Below are positions 26,020-34,104 of a DNA stretch of 59,605 nucleotides, piece after piece (the stretch's first letter is position 1; each line of letters begins with the position of its first letter). A program made the position numbers and the translations under genes. The stretch is from Martelella mediterranea (lineage in GTDB: Bacteria > Pseudomonadota > Alphaproteobacteria > Rhizobiales > Rhizobiaceae), in contig NZ_JAINWJ010000037.1 in the NCBI RefSeq assembly GCF_021021415.1, positions 1 to 59,605 on the forward strand, in the 5' to 3' direction. Below the pieces are notes generated by a model that worked only from the letters and a program-made list of their open reading frames with translations, searched no databases and was not told where the DNA came from.

Positions 26020-26351
26020 GAACTAGAATCATCTTCGCCTGGAGCTTACACCAATCCTTCGACGTTTCGCGCGCATCCGCCGAGGTTATATGCCAGCTTG
26101 CGTTCGGGCAGGCCTCAGAGCTTTCAGCGGATGTCATGCCTTGAAGTATCGCGCGGTCGGGCGTCAGATCCGCCACGATCCGTCTCGGCTTCTCATTCTC
26201 ATCTTCAAATGCTTTCAGTTGGCGCATCTCGACTGGCACCAGGCCCGCGGATTTTTATCCATTTGAAATACGACCGGCCCAAGTCCCCGGCCTTGCGGCA
26301 GATATCGGCTACCAGCACAGCATCAACGCCCTGCTTCAAAATAGCCGTCTT
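26020..26351 (-). pseudogene. Decayed IS3-family transposase OrfA fragment
   Basis: Two adjacent frames on the minus strand together read like IS3-family OrfA. The first gives AILKQGVDAVLVADICRKAG then YFKWIK (compare GIL...VADLCRKHG...FYKW). After a frameshift near 26245 the second gives MRQLKAFEDENEKPRRIV then ADLTPDRAIL, the leucine-zipper tail of OrfA. No intact OrfB or terminal repeats were found. It is a fossil at the junction between the catabolic island and the plasmid core. Its end coordinates are approximate. Confidence 0.65.
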
Positions 26352-26420
26352 CTGCACGTCCGAAAACTTCGATGCCGTCAGGAAGGATCAAGGCGTCGCG
26401 CGAGCCCTGCGGCAACAGCC

Positions 26421-27140
26421 TTATTCCTCCTCGCCCACGGCCACCATCGCCTCCTCCTGCACGGCGGCTCTGCTGAGCAATCCGGCATCCTCCAGCGCTT
26501 CGATATCGGGCAGATCGCGGAGCGTCTCCATCCCGAATGCGGAGAGGAAGTGCCTGGTTGTGACGTAAGTATAAGGCGCGCCGGGTGTCGGGCTGCGGGG
26601 GCCGGAGGCGATGAGGGCGGCGTTGCGCAGGGACCCGATCGTGTCGCGGCTGACCTCCTTGCCGAAGATTTTTGACAGTTCGGCGCGGGTGATGGGCTGG
26701 AAGTAGGCGACGGCCATCAGCACCATGGATTCGAACTCGGAAAGGGCTGACACCCCGCCCCGGGTCGGCGCCGCGGAGGCGCGGATCGCATCGGCATAGG
26801 CCGGGCGGCTGCGGTGCTGCCAGCCGCCGGCGACCGGGACGATCTCGTAGGGCCGGCCGGTGAGTTCTTCGCGGAGATCGTCGATCAGAAGGTCGATGCT
26901 GCAGTCCTTGCCGACGACGCGGGCAAGCGTCTCGCGGGTGACCGGCTCGGCGGCGGCGAAGATCACCGCCTCGACCCTGAGCATCCATTCGCGCCAGCGC
27001 AGATCGGGCGGGAACTGATCCAGTTCACGATCAAAGAGGCGTTCGCCTCCCGGCTTTTCGTCTGCGGCATGCGCCCCCTTATATTCGGCTCCAGCTTTCG
27101 CTTTCCGGCGGCTTGTTTTGGCGGCAGGGGATCCGGTCAT
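26421..27140 (-). CDS. scpB: ScpB-like segregation and condensation protein
   Basis: This 239-aa protein has two winged-helix domains: LRVEAVIFAAAEPVTRETLA at the first, FESMVLMAVAYFQPITRAEL and FGKEVSRDTIGSLRNAALIA at the second, all hallmarks of ScpB. Chromosomal ScpB works with SMC and ScpA in chromosome condensation. The copy here stands without scpA, follows a DUF1403 gene by two bases and lies near repABC, the plasmid-borne arrangement. The acidic C-terminal tail ends in Glu-Glu-Glu. ATG 27140 is chosen because the longer frame to 27236 overlaps DUF1403. Confidence 0.88.
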   Translation of the reverse strand: MTGSPAAKTSRRKAKAGAEYKGAHAADEKPGGERLFDRELDQFPPDLRWREWMLRVEAVIFAAAEPVTRETLARVVGKDCSIDLLIDDLREELTGRPYEIVPVAGGWQHRSRPAYADAIRASAAPTRGGVSALSEFESMVLMAVAYFQPITRAELSKIFGKEVSRDTIGSLRNAALIASGPRSPTPGAPYTYVTTRHFLSAFGMETLRDLPDIEALEDAGLLSRAAVQEEAMVAVGEEE

Positions 27141-27142
27141 GG

Positions 27143-28096
27143 TCACAACCCGTAAATCCGGAAGGCGGGACGGCCCGACAATTCGCGCACGGCGCCGAAA
27201 CTTTCGAGGCGTTCGAACAGGCGTGATGCGGCCCAACGGGACAGGTTGCTGCCGGGCGCGCTCGCCGGCATGGCGTCCTCGTCCAGCAGTTTCTGGATGA
27301 CGGGGCCCGCGCCCTTGGTCCGCACCTTCGGCGCCACGGCCACCAGAACATCCGCCCGACGCGCGATCGCGTCGGCTGTCCGCAATGCGGCCCCGGCTCC
27401 ATCAGCAAGTGCGAGGCAGACAGCACGGGCGAACGCCGGTTCACCCGGCCGCACACGCCCCCTGCCCCCGATGGTCCGAAACGCAGGGCCGTAACGCTCC
27501 GCCATCGTCAAAGGCACGGGCCGGTCCCACTTCAACAGGGTTGCGATCATCATGTCGGCCATCGCCCAGGCCAAAGGTTCGGCATCCGAGCGGATGGCGA
27601 GGATTGCGGTCACAAGGTCGGCGACCACGAAGGGAACGGCGCGACCGGACTGGAGCGCGGTTTCCGCCAGCTCCGGGATGGCGGCGAGGTGGTCGTCAAA
27701 GGCGAACCCCATCAGGTCGGTAAGATCTTGGACCTGCTTTGTGGAGAAGCCGGGTTTTCGAGCGGCGAGCCTTTTGTAGGCCAAAACCATCTTGCCAGCG
27801 GGGCCGGGATCGTCGCCGGCGGCGGTGAGCAGGACGGCGTCGCGCAGCGCCGCCTCGTCCTCGTTGCGGCCGGTCAGGCGGACGGCGGCGGCGGCGCATT
27901 TCAGGGCCTGCCGTTCGCGCCAGCAACCGGCCCAGGCTGGTTCCGATCGAACAAGATCATCCAGCGATTTCAGAGCGATACCGGTGGAGAAGGCGGCATC
28001 GGATTCGGTGAGGTTGGGCCCGCGCGGGCGGGTCCAGCCCGGCATGGGCGTGGTTGTCACGGCGGCTTTGGCGTGTGGCGTGGCGAGCGAATCCAT
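27143..28096 (-). CDS. DUF1403 family protein
   Basis: This 317-aa helical protein of a family found on rhizobial plasmids and chromids has no known biochemical function. Recognisable stretches are [39 protein letters not shown] and a C-terminal winged-helix-like [20 protein letters not shown]. It is cotranscribed with scpB (two-base gap) and transcribed divergently from the tyrosine recombinase, sharing the palindrome-rich region at 28164-28221. That context suggests a role in replicon maintenance. Confidence 0.8.
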   Translation of the reverse strand: MDSLATPHAKAAVTTTPMPGWTRPRGPNLTESDAAFSTGIALKSLDDLVRSEPAWAGCWRERQALKCAAAAVRLTGRNEDEAALRDAVLLTAAGDDPGPAGKMVLAYKRLAARKPGFSTKQVQDLTDLMGFAFDDHLAAIPELAETALQSGRAVPFVVADLVTAILAIRSDAEPLAWAMADMMIATLLKWDRPVPLTMAERYGPAFRTIGGRGRVRPGEPAFARAVCLALADGAGAALRTADAIARRADVLVAVAPKVRTKGAGPVIQKLLDEDAMPASAPGSNLSRWAASRLFERLESFGAVRELSGRPAFRIYGL

Positions 28097-28163
28097 GGCG
28101 CTGAGGCTACACGATACGTGCGGTTACTTCCAGAGAAATTGACATAAAGCGCACAGCTTGTCT

Positions 28164-28221
28164 TTTCTCTATAATGATTGATAATCTTGCATTATCGTTC
28201 ATAATGCTCATTATAGAGAAA
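28164..28221. promoter_or_regulatory. Nested inverted repeats in the DUF1403/integrase divergent promoter
   Basis: An outer perfect inverted repeat TTTCTCTATAATGA (28164-28177) / TCATTATAGAGAAA (28208-28221) encloses GATAAT-CTTGC-ATTATC (28180-28196) and ATAATG-CT-CATTAT (28201-28214). A plausible plus-strand promoter TTGATA (28178-28183) with 16-bp spacing to CATAAT (28200-28205) lies inside. It could be an operator array controlling both genes or a recombinase-binding site. Confidence 0.55.
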
Positions 28222-28242
28222 GCCGCCATTTTGAGGCCCTCA

Positions 28243-29322
28243 ATGCCCGAAAACGACGCCGATCCGCACGCCAGCCCGTCTCTCGGCACAGCGGCCGCCT
28301 ATGAAGTGCAGCCGTCCGGGTCGTCGGACGCGCTGACGAGCCATCTTGCGCCGCTGGTCGAGCGCGCCCGCGGTTATGTCGACGCCTCGCGTTCGGCCAA
28401 TACAAGGCGCGCCTATGCCGCCGACTGGGCGCATTTTTCGAGCTGGTGCCGGCGCAAGGGGCTTGCGCCCCTGCCCCCCGATGCGCAAACCGTCGGGCTC
28501 TACATCACGGCGCTTGCCGCAGGCGAAGCCGCGCCACGGGCCAAGCCGAACGCGGTCTCCACCATCGAGCGGCGGCTGTCGTCGATCGCGTGGAACTATG
28601 CGCAGCGCGGTCTCACGCTCGATCGCCGCGACCGCCATATCGCCACGGTGCTGGCCGGCATCCGCAATCGCCATGCCGCGCCCCCGCGTCAGAAGGAGGC
28701 GATCCTGCCCGAGGAGCTGATCGCCATGGTCGAAACGCTCCACCGCGGAACACTCCGGGGTCTGCGCGACCGCGCCATGCTGCTGGCGGGGTTTGCCGGC
28801 GGTCTGCGCCGTTCGGAAATCGTCGCGCTCGATTGCGGCCGCGACCAGACGGAAGACGGCAACGGCTGGATCGAAATCCTCGACAAGGGCATGCTGGTAA
28901 CGCTGCGCGGCAAGACCGGTTGGCGCGAGGTGGAAATTGGCCGCGGCTCCTCGGATCTCACTTGCCCGGTCGCCGCGGTCGAAACCTGGCTGAAACTCGG
29001 CAAGATAGGCCATGGCCCGCTGTTCCGCCGGGTTACCGACAAGGGCAAGGCCGTCGGCCCCGAACGGCTGAAGGATCAAGAGATCGCCCGCCTCATCAAG
29101 AAGACCGTTCTTGCCGCCGGCATTCGCGGCGAACTGTCCGAGGCTGAACGGATAAAACTGTTCTCCGGTCACTCCTTGAGAGCCGGCCTCGCCTCCTCGG
29201 CCGAGGTCGACGAGCGTTATGTCCAGAAACAGCTCGGCCATGCGTCGGCCGAAATGACCCGCCGCTATCAGCGCAGGCGTGACCGGTTCAGGGTTAATCT
29301 CACCAAGGCTGCGGGGTTGTAG
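28243..29322 (+). CDS. Tyrosine-type site-specific recombinase/integrase
   Basis: The 359-aa protein has an N-terminal SAM-like core-binding domain (SRSANTRRAYAADWAHFSSW) and a C-terminal catalytic domain. Catalytic residues are the first Arg in GFAGGLRRSEIVALD, His310 and Arg313 in HSLRAG, His333 in QLGHAS and Tyr342 in RRYQRR, so the enzyme looks active. The ATG at 28243, with GAGG upstream, is preferred over 28174 and 28204, which lie in the palindromic promoter. Such recombinases beside repABC may resolve plasmid multimers or mediate integration. Confidence 0.9.
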   Translation: MPENDADPHASPSLGTAAAYEVQPSGSSDALTSHLAPLVERARGYVDASRSANTRRAYAADWAHFSSWCRRKGLAPLPPDAQTVGLYITALAAGEAAPRAKPNAVSTIERRLSSIAWNYAQRGLTLDRRDRHIATVLAGIRNRHAAPPRQKEAILPEELIAMVETLHRGTLRGLRDRAMLLAGFAGGLRRSEIVALDCGRDQTEDGNGWIEILDKGMLVTLRGKTGWREVEIGRGSSDLTCPVAAVETWLKLGKIGHGPLFRRVTDKGKAVGPERLKDQEIARLIKKTVLAAGIRGELSEAERIKLFSGHSLRAGLASSAEVDERYVQKQLGHASAEMTRRYQRRRDRFRVNLTKAAGL

Positions 29323-29538
29323 GCTGCTCTGTTCAAGAGTTCCATAACGAGATCATATCCAGCGTAGGCGGCACTCCGAACATATTGAGGTTTGGAGGTA
29401 TCGCGGAAGAAGCGCGTTGATTTCACTGCTTGACCAGCCGTCATCGTGCGCGCTGGGACCATCAATCCGGAACCGCTGATGAGCGCGCATCGGCCTGGAC
29501 AATGGTCGCCTTCTGCTCACGCCTGCAACAAAGGCATT
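29323..29538. other. Short intergenic stretch without a supported gene
   Basis: Between the integrase and VapC-like genes. A 65-codon frame on the minus strand (29268-29465) overlaps the integrase end and has no recognisable domain. I see no terminator or repeat. Confidence 0.35.
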
Positions 29539-29970
29539 TCAACCCGGCACAGACTGAAACGGATCGTGCACCGGAACACCAAGCGGCGCGAAATGGCGGA
29601 TATTGCGGGTGAGGATCGTCAGCCCGTGGGCTTTTGCCGTCGCCGCGATGGCTATATCGGCGAAGCCGGGCTGATGGGCGCGGGCCGCGTCCATGATCTC
29701 GCCGGCTGCATGGGCGCAGCGAAGATCGAAGGGCAGAATCTTTTGTCCGTAGAGATATTCGATGCTCTGCCACCACGCCTGCAAACTTTCAGCCTTCGTT
29801 TTCGATTGCTCCCGTTCGGCCTTTGCAATGCCGGCATGAACCTCGGCAGCCGTAACGGCCGACAGGAAAAGAGAGTCGCTTGCGCGATCAAGCCAGTCGA
29901 TCAATGCTGTCTCACGACGATGTTTCGAGGGCGCGAGCGCTGAAATGACATTGGTATCGACAAGATACAT
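29539..29970 (-). CDS. VapC-type PIN-domain toxin
   Basis: A 143-aa PIN-domain ribonuclease, toxin of a type II module. The N-terminal YLVDTNVISAL supplies Asp5, AAEVHAGI the conserved Glu, and FADIAIAATAKAHGLTILTR the C-terminal acidic site followed by TRN. Such enzymes cut RNA and are neutralised by the antitoxin encoded just upstream. The start overlaps the antitoxin stop by one base (TGATG). Beside repABC, the pair likely supports post-segregational maintenance. Confidence 0.92.
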   Translation of the reverse strand: MYLVDTNVISALAPSKHRRETALIDWLDRASDSLFLSAVTAAEVHAGIAKAEREQSKTKAESLQAWWQSIEYLYGQKILPFDLRCAHAAGEIMDAARAHQPGFADIAIAATAKAHGLTILTRNIRHFAPLGVPVHDPFQSVPG

Positions 29971-30215
29971 CAGAACGCCACGGTCCTGCCGGGCTTGTCA
30001 CTGCGCTCGGCAAGCGTGTCTTCATCGCCAGGATAGGCAGCCAGAAGCCGGCCGAAACTGGGTACATGCGCTAGTTTTTCGTATTCCTCATAGGACAGGA
30101 CGACCACTTCCCTGCGCCCGCGCCGCGTGATCACCGACGGCGTGCCGTGCACGGCCTGATCGACAACAGCAGAAAATGTTGCCTTGGCATCTCTGAGCTG
30201 AATTTCCCTCATCAT
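29970..30215 (-). CDS. Phd/YefM-type antitoxin
   Basis: An 81-aa antitoxin. REIQLRDAKATFSAVVDQAV forms the N-terminal DNA-binding part and RRGRREVVVLSYEEYEKLAH the conserved strand-helix of the Phd/YefM fold, followed by a flexible tail that should bind the toxin. It precedes the PIN-domain toxin with a one-base overlap. Two adjacent ATG codons are possible (30215 or 30212). It probably represses its own promoter at 30247-30275. Confidence 0.88.
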   Translation of the reverse strand: MMREIQLRDAKATFSAVVDQAVHGTPSVITRRGRREVVVLSYEEYEKLAHVPSFGRLLAAYPGDEDTLAERSDKPGRTVAF

Positions 30216-30246
30216 CGCAATCCTGTTTTCGTAACCACTGTAGTCA

Positions 30247-30275
30247 TATATAGTTCGTCACCAGCGTTTTCACAA
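30247..30275 (-). promoter_or_regulatory. Predicted promoter of the toxin-antitoxin operon
   Basis: On the minus strand, TTGTGA (30275-30270) is spaced 17 bp from TATATA (30252-30247), about 30 bases upstream of the antitoxin start. This is close to the sigma-70 consensus. Confidence 0.6.
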
Positions 30276-30294
30276 GCGACGCTACCGTTGATCA

Positions 30295-31611
30295 TCACCT
30301 CGGCCTCTTCAATGATCGGGTCAGCGCCGGCGAGACCGAGAGCCCGTCACCGTGGTCGCCCTTGCCTGTCGTGTCGTCAGCAGAACTTGGCGTCTGCGTG
30401 GCCTTTCCGGCCTCGATCCTTGCCCTGAGCAGCGCCATGACCATCGGCCAGACCGAGAATTGCCCGTCGCGGGCCCTTTCCGTCAGGTTGCGCAGATAAC
30501 CGCCGGGGCTGACGACGGCTTCGCCGCGCTGATAGATCGCGGCAAGGGTGATTGCGGCCTGTTTGTCGCCCATGACCTCGGCCGCCTCGCGCCAGGCGCT
30601 GGGGCTGACCCCCAGCATCGGCCGCGCGATTTCGGCGACGCTCAGGAAGTCCCGCCAGTTGCGGATAGCCCCTCCCTTGGCGAGGTCCCGCCAGCCTTCG
30701 CAGGCATCCAGCACCAGTGCCAATGGCAATTCGCGCTTCGGCAGGCTGTGCAGGTTGTCGGTTTCGTCGGCGCTGCCGCTCGCTTCTGATTTATTTCTAG
30801 AGCCATATTTAGATTCAAATTGGGAGTCTGGGTTTGAATTCTGTTTGTGGCGCTCAGCATGAGACTCATTGGCGCTCTTATTTTGTGAATTCACGTGCAA
30901 TTCCAATGTGTCACGCACCTCCTCATGCAAGAGCGAAAGCGCGTCGCAGAGATCCTCTGCCGTTGCCAGATCCGGCGTGCGCGGCAATCGGTCGATGATC
31001 CCGCGATAGACCTGGCTGATCCGTGACCAGTCGCCGGCAACGCCCTCTTCCAGCCCGGCCTCGATCATCTTGACGATATCCCGGCGCAGCAGCGTCAGCC
31101 GTTCACGCGCGCATTTGAGCGCGCGGCGCTCTTCGGCGATCCTCTCGGCCATCGCCGCAAACTCGGCCGCCCGCGCAACGAGCGGCGACAGGTCGAAGCC
31201 ATAGGCCTGCTCCACCTGCCCTCCCCTGCCCTTTCGGGCGAAGCGCTTGCCGTTCGGACTGTCACGCCGGATAATCAGGCCGCACTCGACCAGAACCGCC
31301 AGATGACGGCGCAGCGTCGCCGGCGAAATGCCGTTGGCGCGGGCGATCAGCTGTTCATTGGAGGGCCAGACCACGAAGCCGGTTTCCTCCGAAAGCTCGT
31401 TTTCGGGATAGAAGGTCAGAAGCGCGTTCAGGATCGCAAGGCCGCGATCGCTGGCGCCGAGCGCTGCCCGTGCCTCACGCACGGTGTGAAACAGCTTCCA
31501 TTTGTTCAGCCGCGCCCCCTTTGGGGCCTCCCGCGCCACTTTCTGGCTTGAAAGCATCGCGAGCGACATCGGCCGCCGCCCAAAGGGCGTCGTTGTCATC
31601 GCATTGTCCAT
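30295..31611 (-). CDS. repC: Replication initiator RepC
   Basis: This 438-aa plasmid replication initiator of the repABC family has a winged-helix N-terminal domain (KWKLFHTVREARAALGASDR, ENELSEETGFVVWPSNEQL, ISPATLRRHLAVLVECGLI), a central Asn/Ser-rich linker around residues 240-285, and a C-terminal domain starting RELPLALVLDACEGWRDLA. RepC binds the origin, which in this family lies within its own coding sequence; the linker region here is markedly AT-rich (30781-30900). ATG 31611 has AAGGTG before it. Expression is expected to be limited by the antisense RNA in the repB-repC gap. Confidence 0.95.
   Translation of the reverse strand: MDNAMTTTPFGRRPMSLAMLSSQKVAREAPKGARLNKWKLFHTVREARAALGASDRGLAILNALLTFYPENELSEETGFVVWPSNEQLIARANGISPATLRRHLAVLVECGLIIRRDSPNGKRFARKGRGGQVEQAYGFDLSPLVARAAEFAAMAERIAEERRALKCARERLTLLRRDIVKMIEAGLEEGVAGDWSRISQVYRGIIDRLPRTPDLATAEDLCDALSLLHEEVRDTLELHVNSQNKSANESHAERHKQNSNPDSQFESKYGSRNKSEASGSADETDNLHSLPKRELPLALVLDACEGWRDLAKGGAIRNWRDFLSVAEIARPMLGVSPSAWREAAEVMGDKQAAITLAAIYQRGEAVVSPGGYLRNLTERARDGQFSVWPMVMALLRARIEAGKATQTPSSADDTTGKGDHGDGLSVSPALTRSLKRPR
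30781..30900. other. Putative oriV: AT-rich segment inside repC
   Basis: Hand count gives about 41% G+C over these 120 bases, against a clearly GC-rich surround. It includes the perfect palindrome GTGAATTCAC. In repABC plasmids the origin has been mapped to an AT-rich patch within repC, so position and composition fit. The exact limits are not determined. Confidence 0.6.
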
Positions 31612-31689
31612 GGTTCACCTTTCAAAAAGGCAAAAGAATCCACCCCTCCCCACGTCGAATGCAGGAAAGCCTCTTGACGGAAACGGTCG

Positions 31690-31763
31690 GAAATGCGAAT
31701 CAGTAGGTGCTAGTTACAAAATCGGCTTCCGGACGCTCGTCGTTTGGGGGCCTTTTTTCTTTT
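31690..31763 (+). ncRNA. Putative antisense RNA (repABC ctRNA) in the repB-repC gap
   Basis: repABC loci carry a small counter-transcribed RNA between repB and repC that restricts repC expression and sets incompatibility. In the 157-base gap, a plus-strand hairpin with arms GGCTTCC (31724-31730) and GGGGGCC (31746-31752, G-U pairs allowed) is followed by TTTTTTCTTTT, a good terminator antisense to the rep operon. A -35-like TTGACG lies at 31674-31679, but no strong -10 is visible. The 5' end is therefore approximate. Confidence 0.55.
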
Positions 31764-31768
31764 GCGCG

Positions 31769-32755
31769 TTATCCTTTCTTCTGCTGACGTTGAAATTCGT
31801 CGTAGAGCTCTTCCAACTGGGCGGAAAGATAGGTGCCGAAGGCATCCGCATCCGCAGCCTTGAGCGAAAGAGAAAAACCGTTTGCGGCGTGCTTCGTTGT
31901 CACGCTCATCTTGTTGTCAGCCAGCGACCACTTCTTTTCGCTGACATTCTTCGGCCTCGCACGCCTTCCCTTGCGCTTCAGCTCCTCAAGCAGCGCCAGA
32001 CACCGCTCCGGCGAGCCGAGCTCCTGAAAACGTGCTTCCGCCACAAACTGACGCGCCTGCTCCAGCTTTGCTGGCGGCAGCAGCAAACGCTTTAGCTCAT
32101 CCCAACGATCGCGGCCGATCCCTTTGGCCGCGCCGATCTGCTCGAGAATGTCCGTCGGGATGCCTTCCGCGATCGAAAGCATGCGCGAAAGCATGGCGTT
32201 ATCAATGCTGAGCGCCTGACGAATGGCTTGCCTGTCGATGCCGGATTGCTGCAGGCGGCTGGCAAACAACGCTTTTTCGATGAAGGAGAGATCCGCACGC
32301 GCCGTGTTCTCTTGTCCCTGGGCCACGATATGGGCAAGATCCTCAAGATCGCGAATAATCGCACGGACCTTGATGCCAAGCATCTTTGCCGCCCGGGTGC
32401 GGCGATGACCATAGACGAGGATGAAACGACCGGCGACGTCCGGATTGGGTCGCACAAGGATCGGCGAAATCTGCCCAGCCTCGCGAATGGCTTCAACGAG
32501 CACATTCAAGGCTTCGCCATCTTCCTCGATGCGATCGACATAGGGCGATGGATCGATATCGTTCGGGTCCAGCATGACGATCGTCTCGCCGTCCTGGACG
32601 CGCAGCGAATTCTCCGCCATTTCCTCAAGCGACAGCAACATCGACCGCGATGCGCCGCGCAAGGCATATGCCGAGCGCCCGTCGTGCCCGGCCTCGGGCT
32701 TATCGCTGGCCTCTTTCGGGTTTATGATATGGTTCAAAAGGTGCTTGCGTGCCAT
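31769..32755 (-). CDS. repB: Plasmid partitioning protein RepB (ParB family)
   Basis: This 328-aa ParB-type centromere-binding protein has the ParB/Srx N-terminal domain with LVYGHRRTRAAKMLGIKVRA and GQENTARADLSFIEKALFAS, followed by a helix-turn-helix (GIDRQAIRQALSIDNAMLSR) and the RepB-specific C-terminal dimerisation region. It binds parS sites and, with RepA, segregates the replicon and helps autoregulate the operon. It lies 73 bases downstream of repA, with a parS-like element in the gap. Confidence 0.95.
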   Translation of the reverse strand: MARKHLLNHIINPKEASDKPEAGHDGRSAYALRGASRSMLLSLEEMAENSLRVQDGETIVMLDPNDIDPSPYVDRIEEDGEALNVLVEAIREAGQISPILVRPNPDVAGRFILVYGHRRTRAAKMLGIKVRAIIRDLEDLAHIVAQGQENTARADLSFIEKALFASRLQQSGIDRQAIRQALSIDNAMLSRMLSIAEGIPTDILEQIGAAKGIGRDRWDELKRLLLPPAKLEQARQFVAEARFQELGSPERCLALLEELKRKGRRARPKNVSEKKWSLADNKMSVTTKHAANGFSLSLKAADADAFGTYLSAQLEELYDEFQRQQKKG

Positions 32756-32814
32756 ATCAGCCCCCCCCGATCACGTGACAAGCGTTTGAATATGCGACAA
32801 AAATCTTCTGCTCG

Positions 32815-32827
32815 TACGGCTGGCAAC
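32815..32827. promoter_or_regulatory. parS-like 13-mer in the repA-repB gap
   Basis: TACGGCTGGCAAC occurs here and again at 34315-34327, on the other side of repA, in the same orientation and exactly 1500 bp apart. Extended to 16 bp it matches 7 of the 10 fixed positions of the repABC parS consensus GTTNNCNGCNGNNAAC as I recall it. Confidence 0.45.
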
Positions 32828-32828
32828 A

Positions 32829-34034
32829 TCACTTGCGTCCCCATGCCTGGTGGATGAGTTCGGCAATCTCGCCATTGACGTCGTTTAGGCAGCCAATCGC
32901 ACGGTCATAGGTCGTTCGCGTGAACTGTACGCGCTCGACCTCGTAGAGCGTCTGCTTGGTAATGCCTGCGTCGGAAATGGCCGTGGACTTGACCATGTGG
33001 TTCTTGAGCATTCTGCTCCCGAACATCGCCTGCATGAAGCCAACCATCTGCGCCTGCGGTCCGTCCGTCGGCTCATAGCGGGTCACCAGGTAGCGGAACC
33101 AGTTAAGCTTGACGCTGGCGCCCACGCCGCGAATTGAATCAAGAATACCGCCCAGCATCAGCAGGAACTGGCTCATGGACAGAATATCGAGCATTTGCGG
33201 ATGCACGGTAATCAGCACCGAGGTGGAAGCAGTCAGCGCCGTCAAGGTAAGATAGCCCAGTTGGGGCGGGCAATCGATCACCACGACATCATAATCGGCC
33301 TCAACTTCCTTCAGCGCCCTGGTGAGGCGGGTGAAAAAAAGTCGGCCCTCTTGGGAAGACCGGTCGGTGGCGGCAAGCGGTGTCTCATATTCATATTCCT
33401 GCAGCTCGAGATTGGCCGGTACGATATCGAGCCCGGGAAAGTTGGTAGGGCGGATGATCTCGCTGATCGGCTTGATCTGGTCATCATACCGCAACGCCTC
33501 AAATAGAGAGGGCGAATTGTCGAGCTCCGGCTGGATGCCGTGCAGCGCAGTCAGCGAAGCCTGCGGATCGAGATCAATCGCCAGAACGCGATGGCCGGTG
33601 AGGGCGAGATACTGGGCAAGGTGGGCCGTCGTGGTGGTCTTGCCGCTGCCGCCTTTGAAGTTGACCACAGAGAGAATTTGCAGATCGTCACCTGGTCGAC
33701 GATGAGGCACATAAAACTTGTCGGAGCGACCGTTCTTGTCCAGAAACCGGCGCAGCTCCAGGATTTGCTCGGCCGAATACGAGCGGCGGCCGGAGGCTGA
33801 AACGACGGGCGAGGGGCCCTTGCCCTCCAGATGCAGTTTCTTGATATGGTTCTGGGTGACGCCGAGAAACTCCGCGACCTCGGCGATACCGAAGAGCCGC
33901 AGTCCCTTCTGTGCATTCGGCGGGAATTGCTCGATGCGCAGCAGATCGAGCTTATCCGAGATAAGCTTCCCCTGATCAAGGATCTCGTCGGCAAAATCGG
34001 TTTTGCCGGTGTTTGCAACAGATTGTGTCGTCAA
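32829..34034 (-). CDS. repA: Plasmid partitioning protein RepA (ParA family ATPase)
   Basis: A 401-aa ParA-type ATPase. The N-terminal DNA-binding region (GIAEVAEFLGVTQNHIKKLH) is followed by a deviant Walker A KGGSGKTT at residues 127-134, the stretch LAIDLDPQASLTALHGIQ, and VVIDCPPQLGYLTLTAL (Walker B). With RepB and parS it partitions the replicon and it represses the rep operon. The start is TTG at 34034: no ATG lies before the conserved FPPNAQKGLRLF region, and upstream length matches family members. A five-codon frame MAVIP (ATG 34048) ends in a TGA overlapping this TTG, so coupling is possible. Confidence 0.95.
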   Translation of the reverse strand: MTTQSVANTGKTDFADEILDQGKLISDKLDLLRIEQFPPNAQKGLRLFGIAEVAEFLGVTQNHIKKLHLEGKGPSPVVSASGRRSYSAEQILELRRFLDKNGRSDKFYVPHRRPGDDLQILSVVNFKGGSGKTTTTAHLAQYLALTGHRVLAIDLDPQASLTALHGIQPELDNSPSLFEALRYDDQIKPISEIIRPTNFPGLDIVPANLELQEYEYETPLAATDRSSQEGRLFFTRLTRALKEVEADYDVVVIDCPPQLGYLTLTALTASTSVLITVHPQMLDILSMSQFLLMLGGILDSIRGVGASVKLNWFRYLVTRYEPTDGPQAQMVGFMQAMFGSRMLKNHMVKSTAISDAGITKQTLYEVERVQFTRTTYDRAIGCLNDVNGEIAELIHQAWGRK

Positions 34035-34069
34035 GGAATCACTGCCATCGACTCGGTTAATTCTCTAAG

Positions 34070-34104
34070 AACGCTTTTTATACGAACAACGGTCAAAAAG
34101 CGTT
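34070..34104. promoter_or_regulatory. Inverted repeat upstream of repA, likely autoregulatory operator
   Basis: Perfect arms AACGCTTTTT (34070-34079) / AAAAAGCGTT (34095-34104) with a 15-bp spacer lie 36 bases upstream of the repA start codon. RepA proteins of this family repress their own promoter at a palindrome near the transcription start, so this is the natural candidate. Confidence 0.6.

Noticed and set aside
25856-26239. 127-codon minus-strand frame as a gene
   Set aside because: It is one piece of a frameshifted IS3-type transposase fossil and runs into the acyl-CoA synthetase gene.
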